Position numbers and translations under genes: made by a program. From the NCBI RefSeq assembly GCF_002221505.1, contig NZ_CP011036.1, positions 2,046,001 through 2,110,000 on the forward strand: DNA of 64,000 bases, given 5' to 3'. Each line of letters starts with the position of its first letter. Within the stretch, counting starts at the first letter, position 1. This DNA comes from Pseudoalteromonas nigrifaciens (GTDB lineage: Bacteria > Pseudomonadota > Gammaproteobacteria > Enterobacterales > Alteromonadaceae). The notes under the pieces are model-generated. The model saw only the letters and a list, made by a program, of their open reading frames with translations, searched no databases and was not told where the DNA came from. Below are positions 37,308 to 46,493 of the stretch, piece after piece.

Positions 37308-37934
37308 TTAAAAATCCTTCATTACAGCTTGTTCGGCTTCTTGTTGAGTCATAGATGGTTCAGCATTTTTATAAGCGCTAACCAAGCAATCACTATGTTG
37401 TTTAGTTTCATTCAATTGGAGCTGGCCGTCACTGTAAGCTTCTATTTGCTCTAAATTTAAGCCACTGCCTGAATACGCTTTAATAATCTCGAAAACCACT
37501 TTCGAACCTACACCTATCTCTGCTACTTTATTTAAAAATGGTAAAGAAATGTTGGTACTCAATTCCCTGTTCAAGCCTTGCAATAAAATGGCACTCCCTA
37601 TCGCCTGACAGGCTAAAACATTTGTTGGTTCATCAGTTAGCGTTACTTCTGTCACATCATTTCGTAAGTAATCTATATAATCATTAATTTGATTAAAGTC
37701 TTCGGGTGTTTTATCAGCAGAAATAGCTTTAGCGCCTAGCTCATTAACGCTTTCATTCGGTTTAAGAACGCTCGAAGCAATGCTTAACTGCTCAATGACT
37801 TGAACAACCTTAGGTAAGTTTTCACCTACTGTTTTTAATACCATAGGTGCGGTTCTAACTAGCATTGGTCCTAGAGTCGAAGCTAATTTACTAACCGCTG
37901 TTATTATTGTAGGGATAAGTGTAGGTACTAACAT
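37308..37934 (-). CDS. Small protein, paralogue A of the Hsp70/HerA cluster
   Basis: This 208-residue protein has a hydrophobic N-terminus (MLVPTLIPTIITAVSKLAST onward, about 60 residues of Leu/Ile/Val/Pro/Ala) and a helical domain homologous to the product of 33637-34287. Both copies share the NELGxxAxxxDKxPEDF and INDYIDxLRN motifs and a C-terminal pattern of H-S-x-x-L-V-x-A-Y. It lies 15 bases after the Hsp70-like gene and one base before the HerA-like gene. Two related proteins bracketing the HerA gene suggest a heteromeric assembly or two targets of the motor. Membrane insertion is possible but unproven. Confidence 0.75.
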   Translation of the reverse strand: MLVPTLIPTIITAVSKLASTLGPMLVRTAPMVLKTVGENLPKVVQVIEQLSIASSVLKPNESVNELGAKAISADKTPEDFNQINDYIDYLRNDVTEVTLTDEPTNVLACQAIGSAILLQGLNRELSTNISLPFLNKVAEIGVGSKVVFEIIKAYSGSGLNLEQIEAYSDGQLQLNETKQHSDCLVSAYKNAEPSMTQQEAEQAVMKDF

Positions 37935-37949
37935 AATCTTCCTTAAATA

Positions 37950-40742
37950 TTATAGTTCTAGGCTTTGAGGTTCATTTAGATAAGAGTTATTTTTAATGTC
38001 CTGCTCATCAGCTATCACGTACTCAATCTGAGTAGGTGATATAATTCTTAAGTAAACCATTGCATCGTTATCGGTCATATCAAGCTTAATGGCTTTCTTT
38101 TTAATACCACTGTCAGCAATAGATACATTCCCTGTGCTTGATGTTGGTTGTTCAGTGTAAAATAATTCAAATTTTTGGTAGCCTGCATCAATAAACTCAA
38201 TCCACTGATTAAAATTACTTTCACGGTCTATTATTGGTTTAAATTTACCTTTACGGCTTTCGCCTAGGTAATATTTAAAACGAATATCATCATCGCCAAC
38301 ATTACGGTCAATCACCATTATGTTGCCGCCTTCTCGCGACTCAATTAAACCAAAAGCAACGCCTGTTTTACCTGTTGGTTTTTCAAGGTCAGTTTTATTA
38401 GCGCCCAGTGGCGCAAATAATTTAAAATGGCTATTACCACTAATATTGCCAATAGCTTCATCTTGTAAGTTAATATGCTTTTCAAATAATGCGTTAACAA
38501 AGCTAGACTGGCTTGAATTACCCGCTAAAAATATTTTTACATCATCAATATCATTTAATGATTCTTGAATATTGCTAAAAGCCAAACGCAGCGCATTAAA
38601 AAAGTTTTCAACGCCTCGCTCAATACGATCAGACAGTAACTGAGTTAGTTCATCCTCATCAACATCAAGCGCAAAAGCAGAATGCTGAATACCATTAATA
38701 TCTGTGAGCGTTATACTAAGCTCTCCAGAAGCATCAATCGAAAAGCCTTCGTGCTCTTCCCAAAATGGGCGCAAAGCAATACATAGTTTTTTTGTGTTGT
38801 TTCTTGCTTCTTGTGAATAACTTAGTAGTTGTTCGCTGCCTGCAAATTCATCTTTTTCAGGGTGTTTTTCAAATTGAATTCCCGCTTTTAAAAGTGCTAC
38901 TTTGTTTTTCTTAAATACTTCAAACGCTAATAATTCTAAAAGGTTTTCACCACCAAGAAATTGATCGCCACCAGCACCAAAGTGCTCTATTACGTAGTCA
39001 AAACGGCGCTCTTTTCCACTTTTAGCTTCTCTAAAAATGCCAAAATCAAAATCGGTTGTGCCGCCGCCAAAGTCAAAAACGCCATAAAAAATGCGTTCGT
39101 CACCTTCTGGGTCAAAGTCATGAGATTTAAAAGCAGTTAAGGCATAAGCAGCAGGTTCACTCGCCCCTTTTATAACGGTTAATTGCTCAATAGTGTCAGG
39201 CCCTAATTCAGCAGGAAGTGATTTTTTAAGCCCCTTTTCAAAGCTTTCTATAATTTTATCGCGCACTGGCATTTCGTAAGTCACAGGAAACGACAGTATG
39301 TACTCCATAAAAATGCCATTATTTAAGTTATTAATATATAAACCTAAATAATATGCATAAATTTCAATAGGGTTAAAGTCGTCAGTGCCAAGTTCTAAAA
39401 ATGGTGGTAAGTCAATCACTTTGCCTTTTTGTCCAACTACTTTTAGCTTTCTGTTTTTATCGCCCGCCCATTGTTTTATTTCATCTAAAAAGGTATTAAA
39501 TTGGCTAGACTCAGTGCCTTCCATTGCATTTTTGGCAGTATGGGAAATAGTTAAATCTTGCCAACGAGTATAAGGTTTATTGGCTTTTGCACCATAAGCA
39601 CTAATAAATGCGTCAAGGTCTCTAAATTCCATAATTGTTGGGTTTTCATAATGATGGGCTTGTATATCTGTACGTAAATCCCCAGTACCAACTCGCATAG
39701 GATGAATATTCACATTATCTTTTTGATACACTACAACGGTACTTTTTGTACCAAAATCTATTGCGACCACCCCATCGTTAATACTCGATTTTGGGTCTCG
39801 CGCAACCAGTGGAATGGGTAAATTAATACTTTGCTCATTAGTATTTTCAAGCTCATCGGTCCACAAAGACCAATGACCGAGCTCTGTATCTTCTACCATT
39901 TTTGAGTGATAAGGCGCTATGTCAGCGCGAATATGGTCTTCTAGTAGCAAGCTATTAGTTATTTTTTTTGTGACTAGCTGATTTAATATGTCAGTTTTAT
40001 CAGCTATTTTTTGAATTGCAGCTTTATTTTTGTAATTTAATGCAACAATTAATACTTTATATAACGCATTATCTTTGAGTTTAGTCGGGACAAAACCACT
40101 GTATATGGCATTAATGAATATCCCTTTCGCCCCCAATCCAGATATATCATGCTGGGATAGATAGGGTAGGCAGAAACCTTTTGAGGCATCAGTAAAGCAA
40201 TTTAAATCACAATCAAAACCCTGTACCTTATTATTTTTTTTATATAAATAGTAAGCATTTAATAAGAAACGACCTCGGTTAATATTAAAAGGTGCACTTA
40301 ATAACTTTGTTAACAACCTAAGAGTAGCGAGGTTCGGTACATCCCACTCATTAAAGTCATCTTTTAATTCAGAATTAATTATTTCTATTACATCACTATA
40401 TGATTGGCCCGAGTTAAAATATGAGTCTTTATTAAATGCTTTTACCTTAGCTTCACAAAGCATCCAAAAGCCTTTGGCTTGTTTATCAAAGTAAATATCA
40501 CCCCCAAAGTTTACCCAACGATCACTATTAAATTCACTTTCAACCTCATTAAAACAATTATTTAACGCATTAACTAATGGCCTATCTTCCCCCGTAACTG
40601 TTACATTATTTACAAAGGCAATAATTTCTTTTTGAATCATTTCTTCTAAATGCATAACCATTTTGTCAAATGATGCATCAACACCTATTTGTTGCGCATC
40701 TTTATTAGATAGCATCCATTGCGTAATTCTTTTTGTATCCAT
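37950..40742 (-). CDS. Hsp70-like (actin-fold) ATPase with long N-terminal extension
   Basis: This is a 930-residue protein. About 320 N-terminal residues have no motif I recognise. An Hsp70/actin-fold ATPase then starts: phosphate-1 motif DFGTKST near 329-335, YILSFPVTYE near 481-490, phosphate-2 motif DFGGGTTDF near 557-565, and adenosine motif FLAGNSSQSS near 738-747. A beta-rich tail of about 150 residues follows. It is not DnaK: the extension and divergent sequence set it apart. It is the first gene of a six-protein operon that also encodes a GrpE-like protein and a HerA-like NTPase. The ATG follows a 182-bp gap that contains the CAAGCTTG motif. Confidence 0.85.
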   Translation of the reverse strand: MDTKRITQWMLSNKDAQQIGVDASFDKMVMHLEEMIQKEIIAFVNNVTVTGEDRPLVNALNNCFNEVESEFNSDRWVNFGGDIYFDKQAKGFWMLCEAKVKAFNKDSYFNSGQSYSDVIEIINSELKDDFNEWDVPNLATLRLLTKLLSAPFNINRGRFLLNAYYLYKKNNKVQGFDCDLNCFTDASKGFCLPYLSQHDISGLGAKGIFINAIYSGFVPTKLKDNALYKVLIVALNYKNKAAIQKIADKTDILNQLVTKKITNSLLLEDHIRADIAPYHSKMVEDTELGHWSLWTDELENTNEQSINLPIPLVARDPKSSINDGVVAIDFGTKSTVVVYQKDNVNIHPMRVGTGDLRTDIQAHHYENPTIMEFRDLDAFISAYGAKANKPYTRWQDLTISHTAKNAMEGTESSQFNTFLDEIKQWAGDKNRKLKVVGQKGKVIDLPPFLELGTDDFNPIEIYAYYLGLYINNLNNGIFMEYILSFPVTYEMPVRDKIIESFEKGLKKSLPAELGPDTIEQLTVIKGASEPAAYALTAFKSHDFDPEGDERIFYGVFDFGGGTTDFDFGIFREAKSGKERRFDYVIEHFGAGGDQFLGGENLLELLAFEVFKKNKVALLKAGIQFEKHPEKDEFAGSEQLLSYSQEARNNTKKLCIALRPFWEEHEGFSIDASGELSITLTDINGIQHSAFALDVDEDELTQLLSDRIERGVENFFNALRLAFSNIQESLNDIDDVKIFLAGNSSQSSFVNALFEKHINLQDEAIGNISGNSHFKLFAPLGANKTDLEKPTGKTGVAFGLIESREGGNIMVIDRNVGDDDIRFKYYLGESRKGKFKPIIDRESNFNQWIEFIDAGYQKFELFYTEQPTSSTGNVSIADSGIKKKAIKLDMTDNDAMVYLRIISPTQIEYVIADEQDIKNNSYLNEPQSLEL

Positions 40743-40924
40743 TATTCTTCCTATATTTTTTATGTATAAGTCTTATTCTGCTTTTACTACTAAAACCTGT
40801 ATAAATAATTTAAATACCTTGTAGGCTTAATATTTCATACACATCTCAATATTATGCTTTTATCTTTCGAAATTAATTTCACAAGCTTGCAAAGTAGTAA
40901 GCTCACCCTTAATGCCAACTAACC
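40743..40924. promoter_or_regulatory. Gap between zorD and the Hsp70-like gene
   Basis: This 182-bp AT-rich gap probably contains the promoter for the Hsp70/HerA operon. It holds the motif CAAGCTTGCAAAGTAGT at 40882-40898, which recurs exactly at 59099-59115 upstream of the TPR-like gene. Confidence 0.5.
40882..40898. promoter_or_regulatory. Shared 17-bp motif, copy 1
   Basis: CAAGCTTGCAAAGTAGT, identical to 59099-59115. A shorter inverted match (TTTGCAAGCTTG) lies at 56115-56126 upstream of hsdR. The core CAAGCTTG is a palindrome, as expected for an operator. Function inferred. Confidence 0.5.
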
Positions 40925-43900
40925 TCATAACCCCATTGACGACATTAGCTCATGCTCACTCACAACTTCAGGCATTACTACCGCATCTCTTAGCATGGTT
41001 TTCTTTGCGAGTAGTTTGTCTAGGTTCACATCAAACGAATCATATTCTGGGTGTAAAAGGCAGGGTAAGTGAATAAACACAGGTTTTTCTTGACCAATAC
41101 GATAAACGCGGTCTGTAGCTTGAGCCTCTTTTGCGGGGTTCCAGTGGCGTTCTAAATGAACTACATGGTTTGCACCAACAACCGTTAAGCCAACGCCTGC
41201 CGCTACAGGCGACATAATTATAACGTTAAAGCCTTCTTCTGCTTCAAAGTCAGTGATCATCCCTTTACGAGACAGCTGATCTTTTTTTGTAGCAATCGCT
41301 TTGCTGTCTCCGTTAATAACATGAATGTTTAGCTCATAAATTTTATCTAAGCATATTTTAAGAACAGCCTGGAGCTTTTTAGTTGTCGCAAAAATAATTA
41401 CCTTCTCTTGTTTGTTTTTTATATCTGACAATATATCTAACAACATGCGTAACTTTTCAGACTCTTGTAAATTACGCTGTGCCTCTTTGGCATTATTAGG
41501 TGGCTGTTTAAAAACCTCATCAAGCCTTGGATGCAAACTAACAGCCCTTAATTGCTGTAATACTGTTAAAGCATGGCCGCCGCCCTGCTCTTTTGCTTTC
41601 TCCTTTCTATAATCTTCAACAATTTGGTTGTAGCCAAGCAACTGACCTCCGGTCATATTACGAGCTAACTCTGGAGCAAATGCCATATTGTCAGCCAAGT
41701 TTTTATGAATACCTGTTTTTATTGTTTTAGTAGGCATTCCGGTTAGCTCGTCTTCCTTGGTTCGGCGTAACATAAACTGCCCAGCAGCATTACGTAAATC
41801 GTTACCAACTTCTAAACGCACCTCTGCTTTTTCTTCCTCATTAGCACTACTTATTGGCTTAATCCAGCGCTCTCTAAAATAGCCCCAATCGCCTAATAGC
41901 CCTGGTTGCGCTGTATCCATTAAACACCAAAACTCGCTTAAACTATTTTCAACAGGAGTACCTGTAGCTAGTAATTTAAAATCAGCTTTTAGTGCTTTAG
42001 CTGCACGTGTTGCTTGAGTATTTGGGTTTTTAATATTTTGAGCTTCATCAAATATTACAATTCCCCAGTCAATAACACATAAAGAAAATTGGTAATCCCG
42101 TAACGTTTGATAAGTCGTAATAACAACACGTCTATCCATATCTAAACGCTTTGTTGCTGCATCAGCCCCAACATGCAAAGCGTAACGAATAGATTTATGA
42201 TCAGCATGCGAATCATTCATTACCGTCGCAAGCTGCATAGACTCTCGTTCAGCCCCTTGAACTTTAAACTCTTTTAAATCCCTTGATGACTGCAGGACTT
42301 TAATATCTCTAAATGGAGAATCTTTAAAAGTAGCTTCAACCTCTTGTTCCCAGTTTTCCAATAAACTAAGTGGAGCGACTATTAATATGGGCTTTTCGGA
42401 TTTATTGCTTTGCTGCTGCATTGACAAGTACTCAGCCAGCATAACTAACGTCATATAGGTTTTACCAAGCCCCATATCATCGGCTAGTAAAGCCCCTTGC
42501 ACTCTATACATATCATCATGGTTATCTAATTGAGCTGACTTAAGTAACGACATCATCCAGCTAATGCCAGACTCTTGATGAGGGAAAGGTGTTCGCGCTA
42601 AATTAGTTCTGTCAAAACTAATAGATCGGTCTAACTGCGCAACTTTATTTACAATGTCTTGATTATGTTCTTCCGCATCTTTTAGTAACAAGGAGACTTG
42701 CTCTTTACGAACCAGAGTATCTTCAACTCCAGGCGTATCTGAGTCATTAGAAGGGTTTGCTAAATTTTCTCTTACCTCTGCGAGTGTTTCACTAACTCGC
42801 TGCTCATCGCGTATGTCAATTAACTCATCATCAACAACAACACTATCTGCATTTTGCCCTTTAGCTTGCTGGTAACTTTGCTCAAACGATACAACATCGT
42901 CCTCGCATTCAAGCAACTTAACTAAGCGCTCTGGTGGCTCACTGTCTGTATTTGTCGAAAACCAGCCATTACTGCCATCGCTGTCTTGACCAAAAGGAAT
43001 GTGTACCATTTTGCCAATACCAGCAACTCTCAGAGAAAATCCAAGATCGAGGTTTAAAATAGATGCATCTAAAAAAGCTGAAGGGGTTTTAATAAATTCT
43101 GCGACTTTGTGTGCAGGAATGGTTCTATTTTGCAGTACTTCTTTAACAGCTTGTTTTTTATCGTCAGTAAGTAAAACAATGCGATCTTTTATTCGCATTA
43201 CTTGCCCGTCGCCCTGTAACTGAGCTAAGCGATTTTGTAAGTCTTCAGATGAAGAGCCATCACCAAAGCTTGGGCTAAGCTCTAGGCTACCATCAACTTT
43301 TTGATTTGCTGTTACTGTAATATGTTGTGGTTGTACTAAATCAAATTTATCAAAATGTTTTAAATCTAGTTTTAACCCATCTTTAACTGCTTGCTGTAAC
43401 TTAGCAACTGCCAACACATTATTTAGCTCAGTGCGGTCATCGGGCGTAAGCGACGAATGTTTTTCTACGGCTAAAACAGCATTAAGCTGCTCAGGCGTCA
43501 TTAAATATTGTGTTTGTTCACTAAAAAAAAGTATCGGTCCTTTTCTTTTTACTGGATATTTTTGCTGCTCAAATTTTGCAAACAACTGCAGCGAAAAGCT
43601 ACTTTTAGTTGTTCTACCTTGAATATCAACGTCAAAGTCGTTATTAAAAAAAGGCGGTAACCCTAAAACGTCTGCATCTTCTGGGTCTAATAAACATGCT
43701 TGCTCACTATCAAGCCTAAAGCCATTAGGCAGTGTTTCAGCAATATGTCTTTCTTCAAGCATTTTAAGTACAACATGCTGAATAAGCTGGCTACCTCCGC
43801 CCTCACCTTTGTTTAGGCAATGAAATGTAGCTTCATTAGTGGCAAAATTAACGCCATACGAGTCATATACTAAGGAGTATTTATCGTCCGCTAAATGACT

Positions 43901-43948
43901 ATTTTTATTATTAGGCAAAAGCCCTTTTATCAAACTAACAAGTGACAT
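40925..43948 (-). CDS. zorD: ZorD, SNF2-family helicase of type I Zorya
   Basis: This 1007-residue SF2 (SNF2/Rad54-like) ATPase has Walker A ADDMGLGKTYMT, the DEAQ box IVIFDEAQNIKN, motif III LATGTPVEN and motif VI-like DRVYRIGQEKPVFIH. An N-terminal domain of about 430 residues precedes it. In type I Zorya, ZorD with ZorC is thought to act on invading DNA after the ZorAB membrane motor senses infection; ZorD has ATPase and nuclease-linked activities in studied systems. It is the last of the zorABCD set, 56 bases after zorC. Motifs are complete. Confidence 0.92.
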   Translation of the reverse strand: MSLVSLIKGLLPNNKNSHLADDKYSLVYDSYGVNFATNEATFHCLNKGEGGGSQLIQHVVLKMLEERHIAETLPNGFRLDSEQACLLDPEDADVLGLPPFFNNDFDVDIQGRTTKSSFSLQLFAKFEQQKYPVKRKGPILFFSEQTQYLMTPEQLNAVLAVEKHSSLTPDDRTELNNVLAVAKLQQAVKDGLKLDLKHFDKFDLVQPQHITVTANQKVDGSLELSPSFGDGSSSEDLQNRLAQLQGDGQVMRIKDRIVLLTDDKKQAVKEVLQNRTIPAHKVAEFIKTPSAFLDASILNLDLGFSLRVAGIGKMVHIPFGQDSDGSNGWFSTNTDSEPPERLVKLLECEDDVVSFEQSYQQAKGQNADSVVVDDELIDIRDEQRVSETLAEVRENLANPSNDSDTPGVEDTLVRKEQVSLLLKDAEEHNQDIVNKVAQLDRSISFDRTNLARTPFPHQESGISWMMSLLKSAQLDNHDDMYRVQGALLADDMGLGKTYMTLVMLAEYLSMQQQSNKSEKPILIVAPLSLLENWEQEVEATFKDSPFRDIKVLQSSRDLKEFKVQGAERESMQLATVMNDSHADHKSIRYALHVGADAATKRLDMDRRVVITTYQTLRDYQFSLCVIDWGIVIFDEAQNIKNPNTQATRAAKALKADFKLLATGTPVENSLSEFWCLMDTAQPGLLGDWGYFRERWIKPISSANEEEKAEVRLEVGNDLRNAAGQFMLRRTKEDELTGMPTKTIKTGIHKNLADNMAFAPELARNMTGGQLLGYNQIVEDYRKEKAKEQGGGHALTVLQQLRAVSLHPRLDEVFKQPPNNAKEAQRNLQESEKLRMLLDILSDIKNKQEKVIIFATTKKLQAVLKICLDKIYELNIHVINGDSKAIATKKDQLSRKGMITDFEAEEGFNVIIMSPVAAGVGLTVVGANHVVHLERHWNPAKEAQATDRVYRIGQEKPVFIHLPCLLHPEYDSFDVNLDKLLAKKTMLRDAVVMPEVVSEHELMSSMGL

Positions 43949-44004
43949 GTATTTTTAAATCCCTTTTTAATATTCCTAAAGTTCATGCTTTTCTCTGAAG
44001 TGGG

Positions 44005-45732
44005 CTACAGCGAACGGCTCCATAACTCTTCAGAGTTTAAGGTGACCCTACCTTTTGTACGTAAAGAGTAAAGTGCAAAATTTACCTGGTGAACACTTTT
44101 GCGAAGCTCAAACTCCTGCGCTAAGATATTAGTAATTGAGTTACTATTTATAGGTTGATGTACATCTAGTACATGCAAAATTAAAGACTCCAGCGATTGA
44201 GTGGCTTCCGTTTTTGCTTCTACTTCTATTTCTACTTTTTCTTTTCTTCCTAAAACAGGTAATCCATAACGATTTACATATCTCCTGTATTCGTCTTTAT
44301 AAAAGAGCTTTTCTAAATCGAGCTCAACACCATTTTGAGTTAAAAAATCAATCGCATTTTTTTGCCAAGAAGTCGGCGAGTGTTGAATTGGCATTAAATC
44401 GCCTTTTAGATAGTTCTTTTTATATTCTTGTGGAAAGCTATTTGTTAAAGCAAAATGGTTTAACTCACCCAAAGAGTAATCATTCAACTTATTACTCGGA
44501 AGGCCCATATAAATCCATAGCTTAAAGTTATGCGATCCTTCAATGATATGAAAATCACCGCAATCTAAATAAATAATGGAAGTTTGAGCCATTCCTCTAA
44601 GCTTTATATAGCTGGTTGTTAAACTCTTTCCTAGCACTCGCTTAACTGTATGCTCCGCTTGGTTTCCAAGCATTAGCCGTGCATTTCGCACAAAGCCATG
44701 TTCATACAGCCCTTCTAAAAAGCGCTTACGTGCAGGGAACATTCTATTTAACGCTTCATCACCGGTGTAATTTGCGTACTCTTCAATAGCGCCTAAAAAT
44801 AACCGCAAGTCTTCTTTGGCAAGCCAGCTTGTCACTGCTTTTACTCTATTCTCACCAATGGGCTTCCACCACTGGCGGTAATTTGTAGCTGTATTAGCAA
44901 TACGCGGATCGCCAGCTAAATTCAGTACAAAGTTTTGCCATATTTCACTTGGTGCACCAGCAGAGCGGTCAATAATAATTTCAAGCGCTATGTGCCCTAT
45001 TCGTTTACCTTCTTCAAAAGGCATTGTGGCAACATCTTGTTTTAATAGCTCATGCAGAACATCATGCTGCTCACCAACAGGAATTTCTTTTAGTGTATCC
45101 AGGTAATATTGCGCGTGACAAATATCTAAAAAACGCCCTTGCGGCAGCTCGTTTAAGCGTAGTTTTTTTAATTGTTCGTTTAAGTCTAAGTGGTTTTGTT
45201 TGGCAAGGTTAACCAAAGCCTTAGGAGCTGTTAAATCAAACAGCCATTTGGCTTGATTAAGCACCGACAAAATTGTGTCACTTGTATTTTTTCGATCTTT
45301 TAAGCGTTGCTCTATTTGCTGTTTAAGCCACTGCGTTAATCTGTTAAAAATATTACCATCAACCAGTGCATCAAAATAACGATAAACTAACGAAATTAAA
45401 TTCATTAACGACGACATACCAAGTTTGGGATGTTTAGCTTGAATGTAATCTATTGTTTCTTCGTTTAATGAGTTTTTTCTTACTTCTTCTTTATCAATCC
45501 ATAACTGAGTTAAAACACGTACACCTTTTCGCTTAATTAAAATTTGTTTAAGCTTTTCTTTTTGATCGTACATAACGTAGCGATTAATCTGTTGCTCAAG
45601 GGCTTTATATTCTTCACCTTGCCCTGCACCGTCGGCAATTTTCTTTGTTTGTGAAGTCAGGCTATTCCACTGCTGTGAAAATCGCTCCCAGCTAAATTCT
45701 GAAAGCTGAGGAATAGGAGGTAAAAGCAACAT
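44005..45732 (-). CDS. zorC: ZorC, EH-signature protein of type I Zorya
   Basis: This 575-residue protein is recognised by its place between zorB and zorD and by the EH_Signature-type region around residues 300-450 (GDFHIIEGSHNFKLWIYMGL). It is mostly helical, with a basic N-terminal half. In type I Zorya, ZorC binds DNA and cooperates with ZorD. It starts two bases after the zorB stop. Length matches known ZorC proteins (about 560). Confidence 0.88.
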   Translation of the reverse strand: MLLLPPIPQLSEFSWERFSQQWNSLTSQTKKIADGAGQGEEYKALEQQINRYVMYDQKEKLKQILIKRKGVRVLTQLWIDKEEVRKNSLNEETIDYIQAKHPKLGMSSLMNLISLVYRYFDALVDGNIFNRLTQWLKQQIEQRLKDRKNTSDTILSVLNQAKWLFDLTAPKALVNLAKQNHLDLNEQLKKLRLNELPQGRFLDICHAQYYLDTLKEIPVGEQHDVLHELLKQDVATMPFEEGKRIGHIALEIIIDRSAGAPSEIWQNFVLNLAGDPRIANTATNYRQWWKPIGENRVKAVTSWLAKEDLRLFLGAIEEYANYTGDEALNRMFPARKRFLEGLYEHGFVRNARLMLGNQAEHTVKRVLGKSLTTSYIKLRGMAQTSIIYLDCGDFHIIEGSHNFKLWIYMGLPSNKLNDYSLGELNHFALTNSFPQEYKKNYLKGDLMPIQHSPTSWQKNAIDFLTQNGVELDLEKLFYKDEYRRYVNRYGLPVLGRKEKVEIEVEAKTEATQSLESLILHVLDVHQPINSNSITNILAQEFELRKSVHQVNFALYSLRTKGRVTLNSEELWSRSL

Positions 45733-45734
45733 AA

Positions 45735-46493
45735 TTAAGGCATCTCCAAACGGCTTCTTACTGTTTCGTATTCAGCGCTGGTGGGTCTACGAATTGTAAA
45801 ACGTATATCAATGCGTCTGTTTGATCTAAAATCACTCTCTGTTAGCTCTTCAACAACCATGCGCCTTGTTGCCGCATAGCCACTCACCGAAAAAAGTGGG
45901 TTGCCTTCTTTGTTAGTAATACTAGCTAAATCGTGTTGGCTTGGCAGTAACTTACTCCAAAGCTCCCATAACGAAATCGCCCTAAAGGTCGATAAGCCCC
46001 AATTACCTTTACCCAGCATACCGTTAAAGTTTTTACTATCGGTGTGCCCTTCAATAAAAATAGTATCGAGGAATTGCTCACGGTTATCTTTATTTATAAC
46101 CTCAGCTAGCACCTCACCAATTTCAAGTGCAGTGCCTTCAAACTGCGGACTTATATTAAATGCAGCGCTATCAAACCCTAAAATATCGTTAGGAATACTT
46201 AATACCGTTTCATTTTCGCTAACCGTAACTTGTATGCCTCGCTTACGCAGTAACTCAGCAGCTTCATGTAATATCGTTTTGCGAACACCCTCAGCCATGT
46301 GCAGCATTTCTAGCTCTTGGGTAAATGCTTGTTGTTTATTTTCAAGCTCTTCTTTGGCCTCCATAAGCTCAACCATTAACACAACAGATGCTAAAACAAA
46401 TAAAATAAGTAAGCCCGACAAAATATCCGAAAACGACATCCAGTAAGGGTTTTCTTCATCAACACTTACTTGGTTGCTTTTAAATACTCGCAT
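45735..46493 (-). CDS. zorB: ZorB, OmpA-like stator partner of Zorya
   Basis: This 252-residue inner-membrane protein has one N-terminal transmembrane helix (about 18-45, DILSGLLILFVLASVVLMVE) that contains the functional Asp, and a C-terminal OmpA/MotB-type peptidoglycan-binding domain (IEGHTDSK, then SNRRIDIRFTIR). ZorA and ZorB form a MotAB-like proton-driven motor that spans the envelope. Its ATG overlaps the zorA stop by one base. Confidence 0.95.
   Translation of the reverse strand: MRVFKSNQVSVDEENPYWMSFSDILSGLLILFVLASVVLMVELMEAKEELENKQQAFTQELEMLHMAEGVRKTILHEAAELLRKRGIQVTVSENETVLSIPNDILGFDSAAFNISPQFEGTALEIGEVLAEVINKDNREQFLDTIFIEGHTDSKNFNGMLGKGNWGLSTFRAISLWELWSKLLPSQHDLASITNKEGNPLFSVSGYAATRRMVVEELTESDFRSNRRIDIRFTIRRPTSAEYETVRSRLEMP

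Noticed and set aside
37950-40742. Housekeeping DnaK
   Set aside because: The ATPase motifs are present, but a 320-residue N-terminal extension precedes them, the sequence is strongly divergent, and no dnaJ or heat-shock genes are near.
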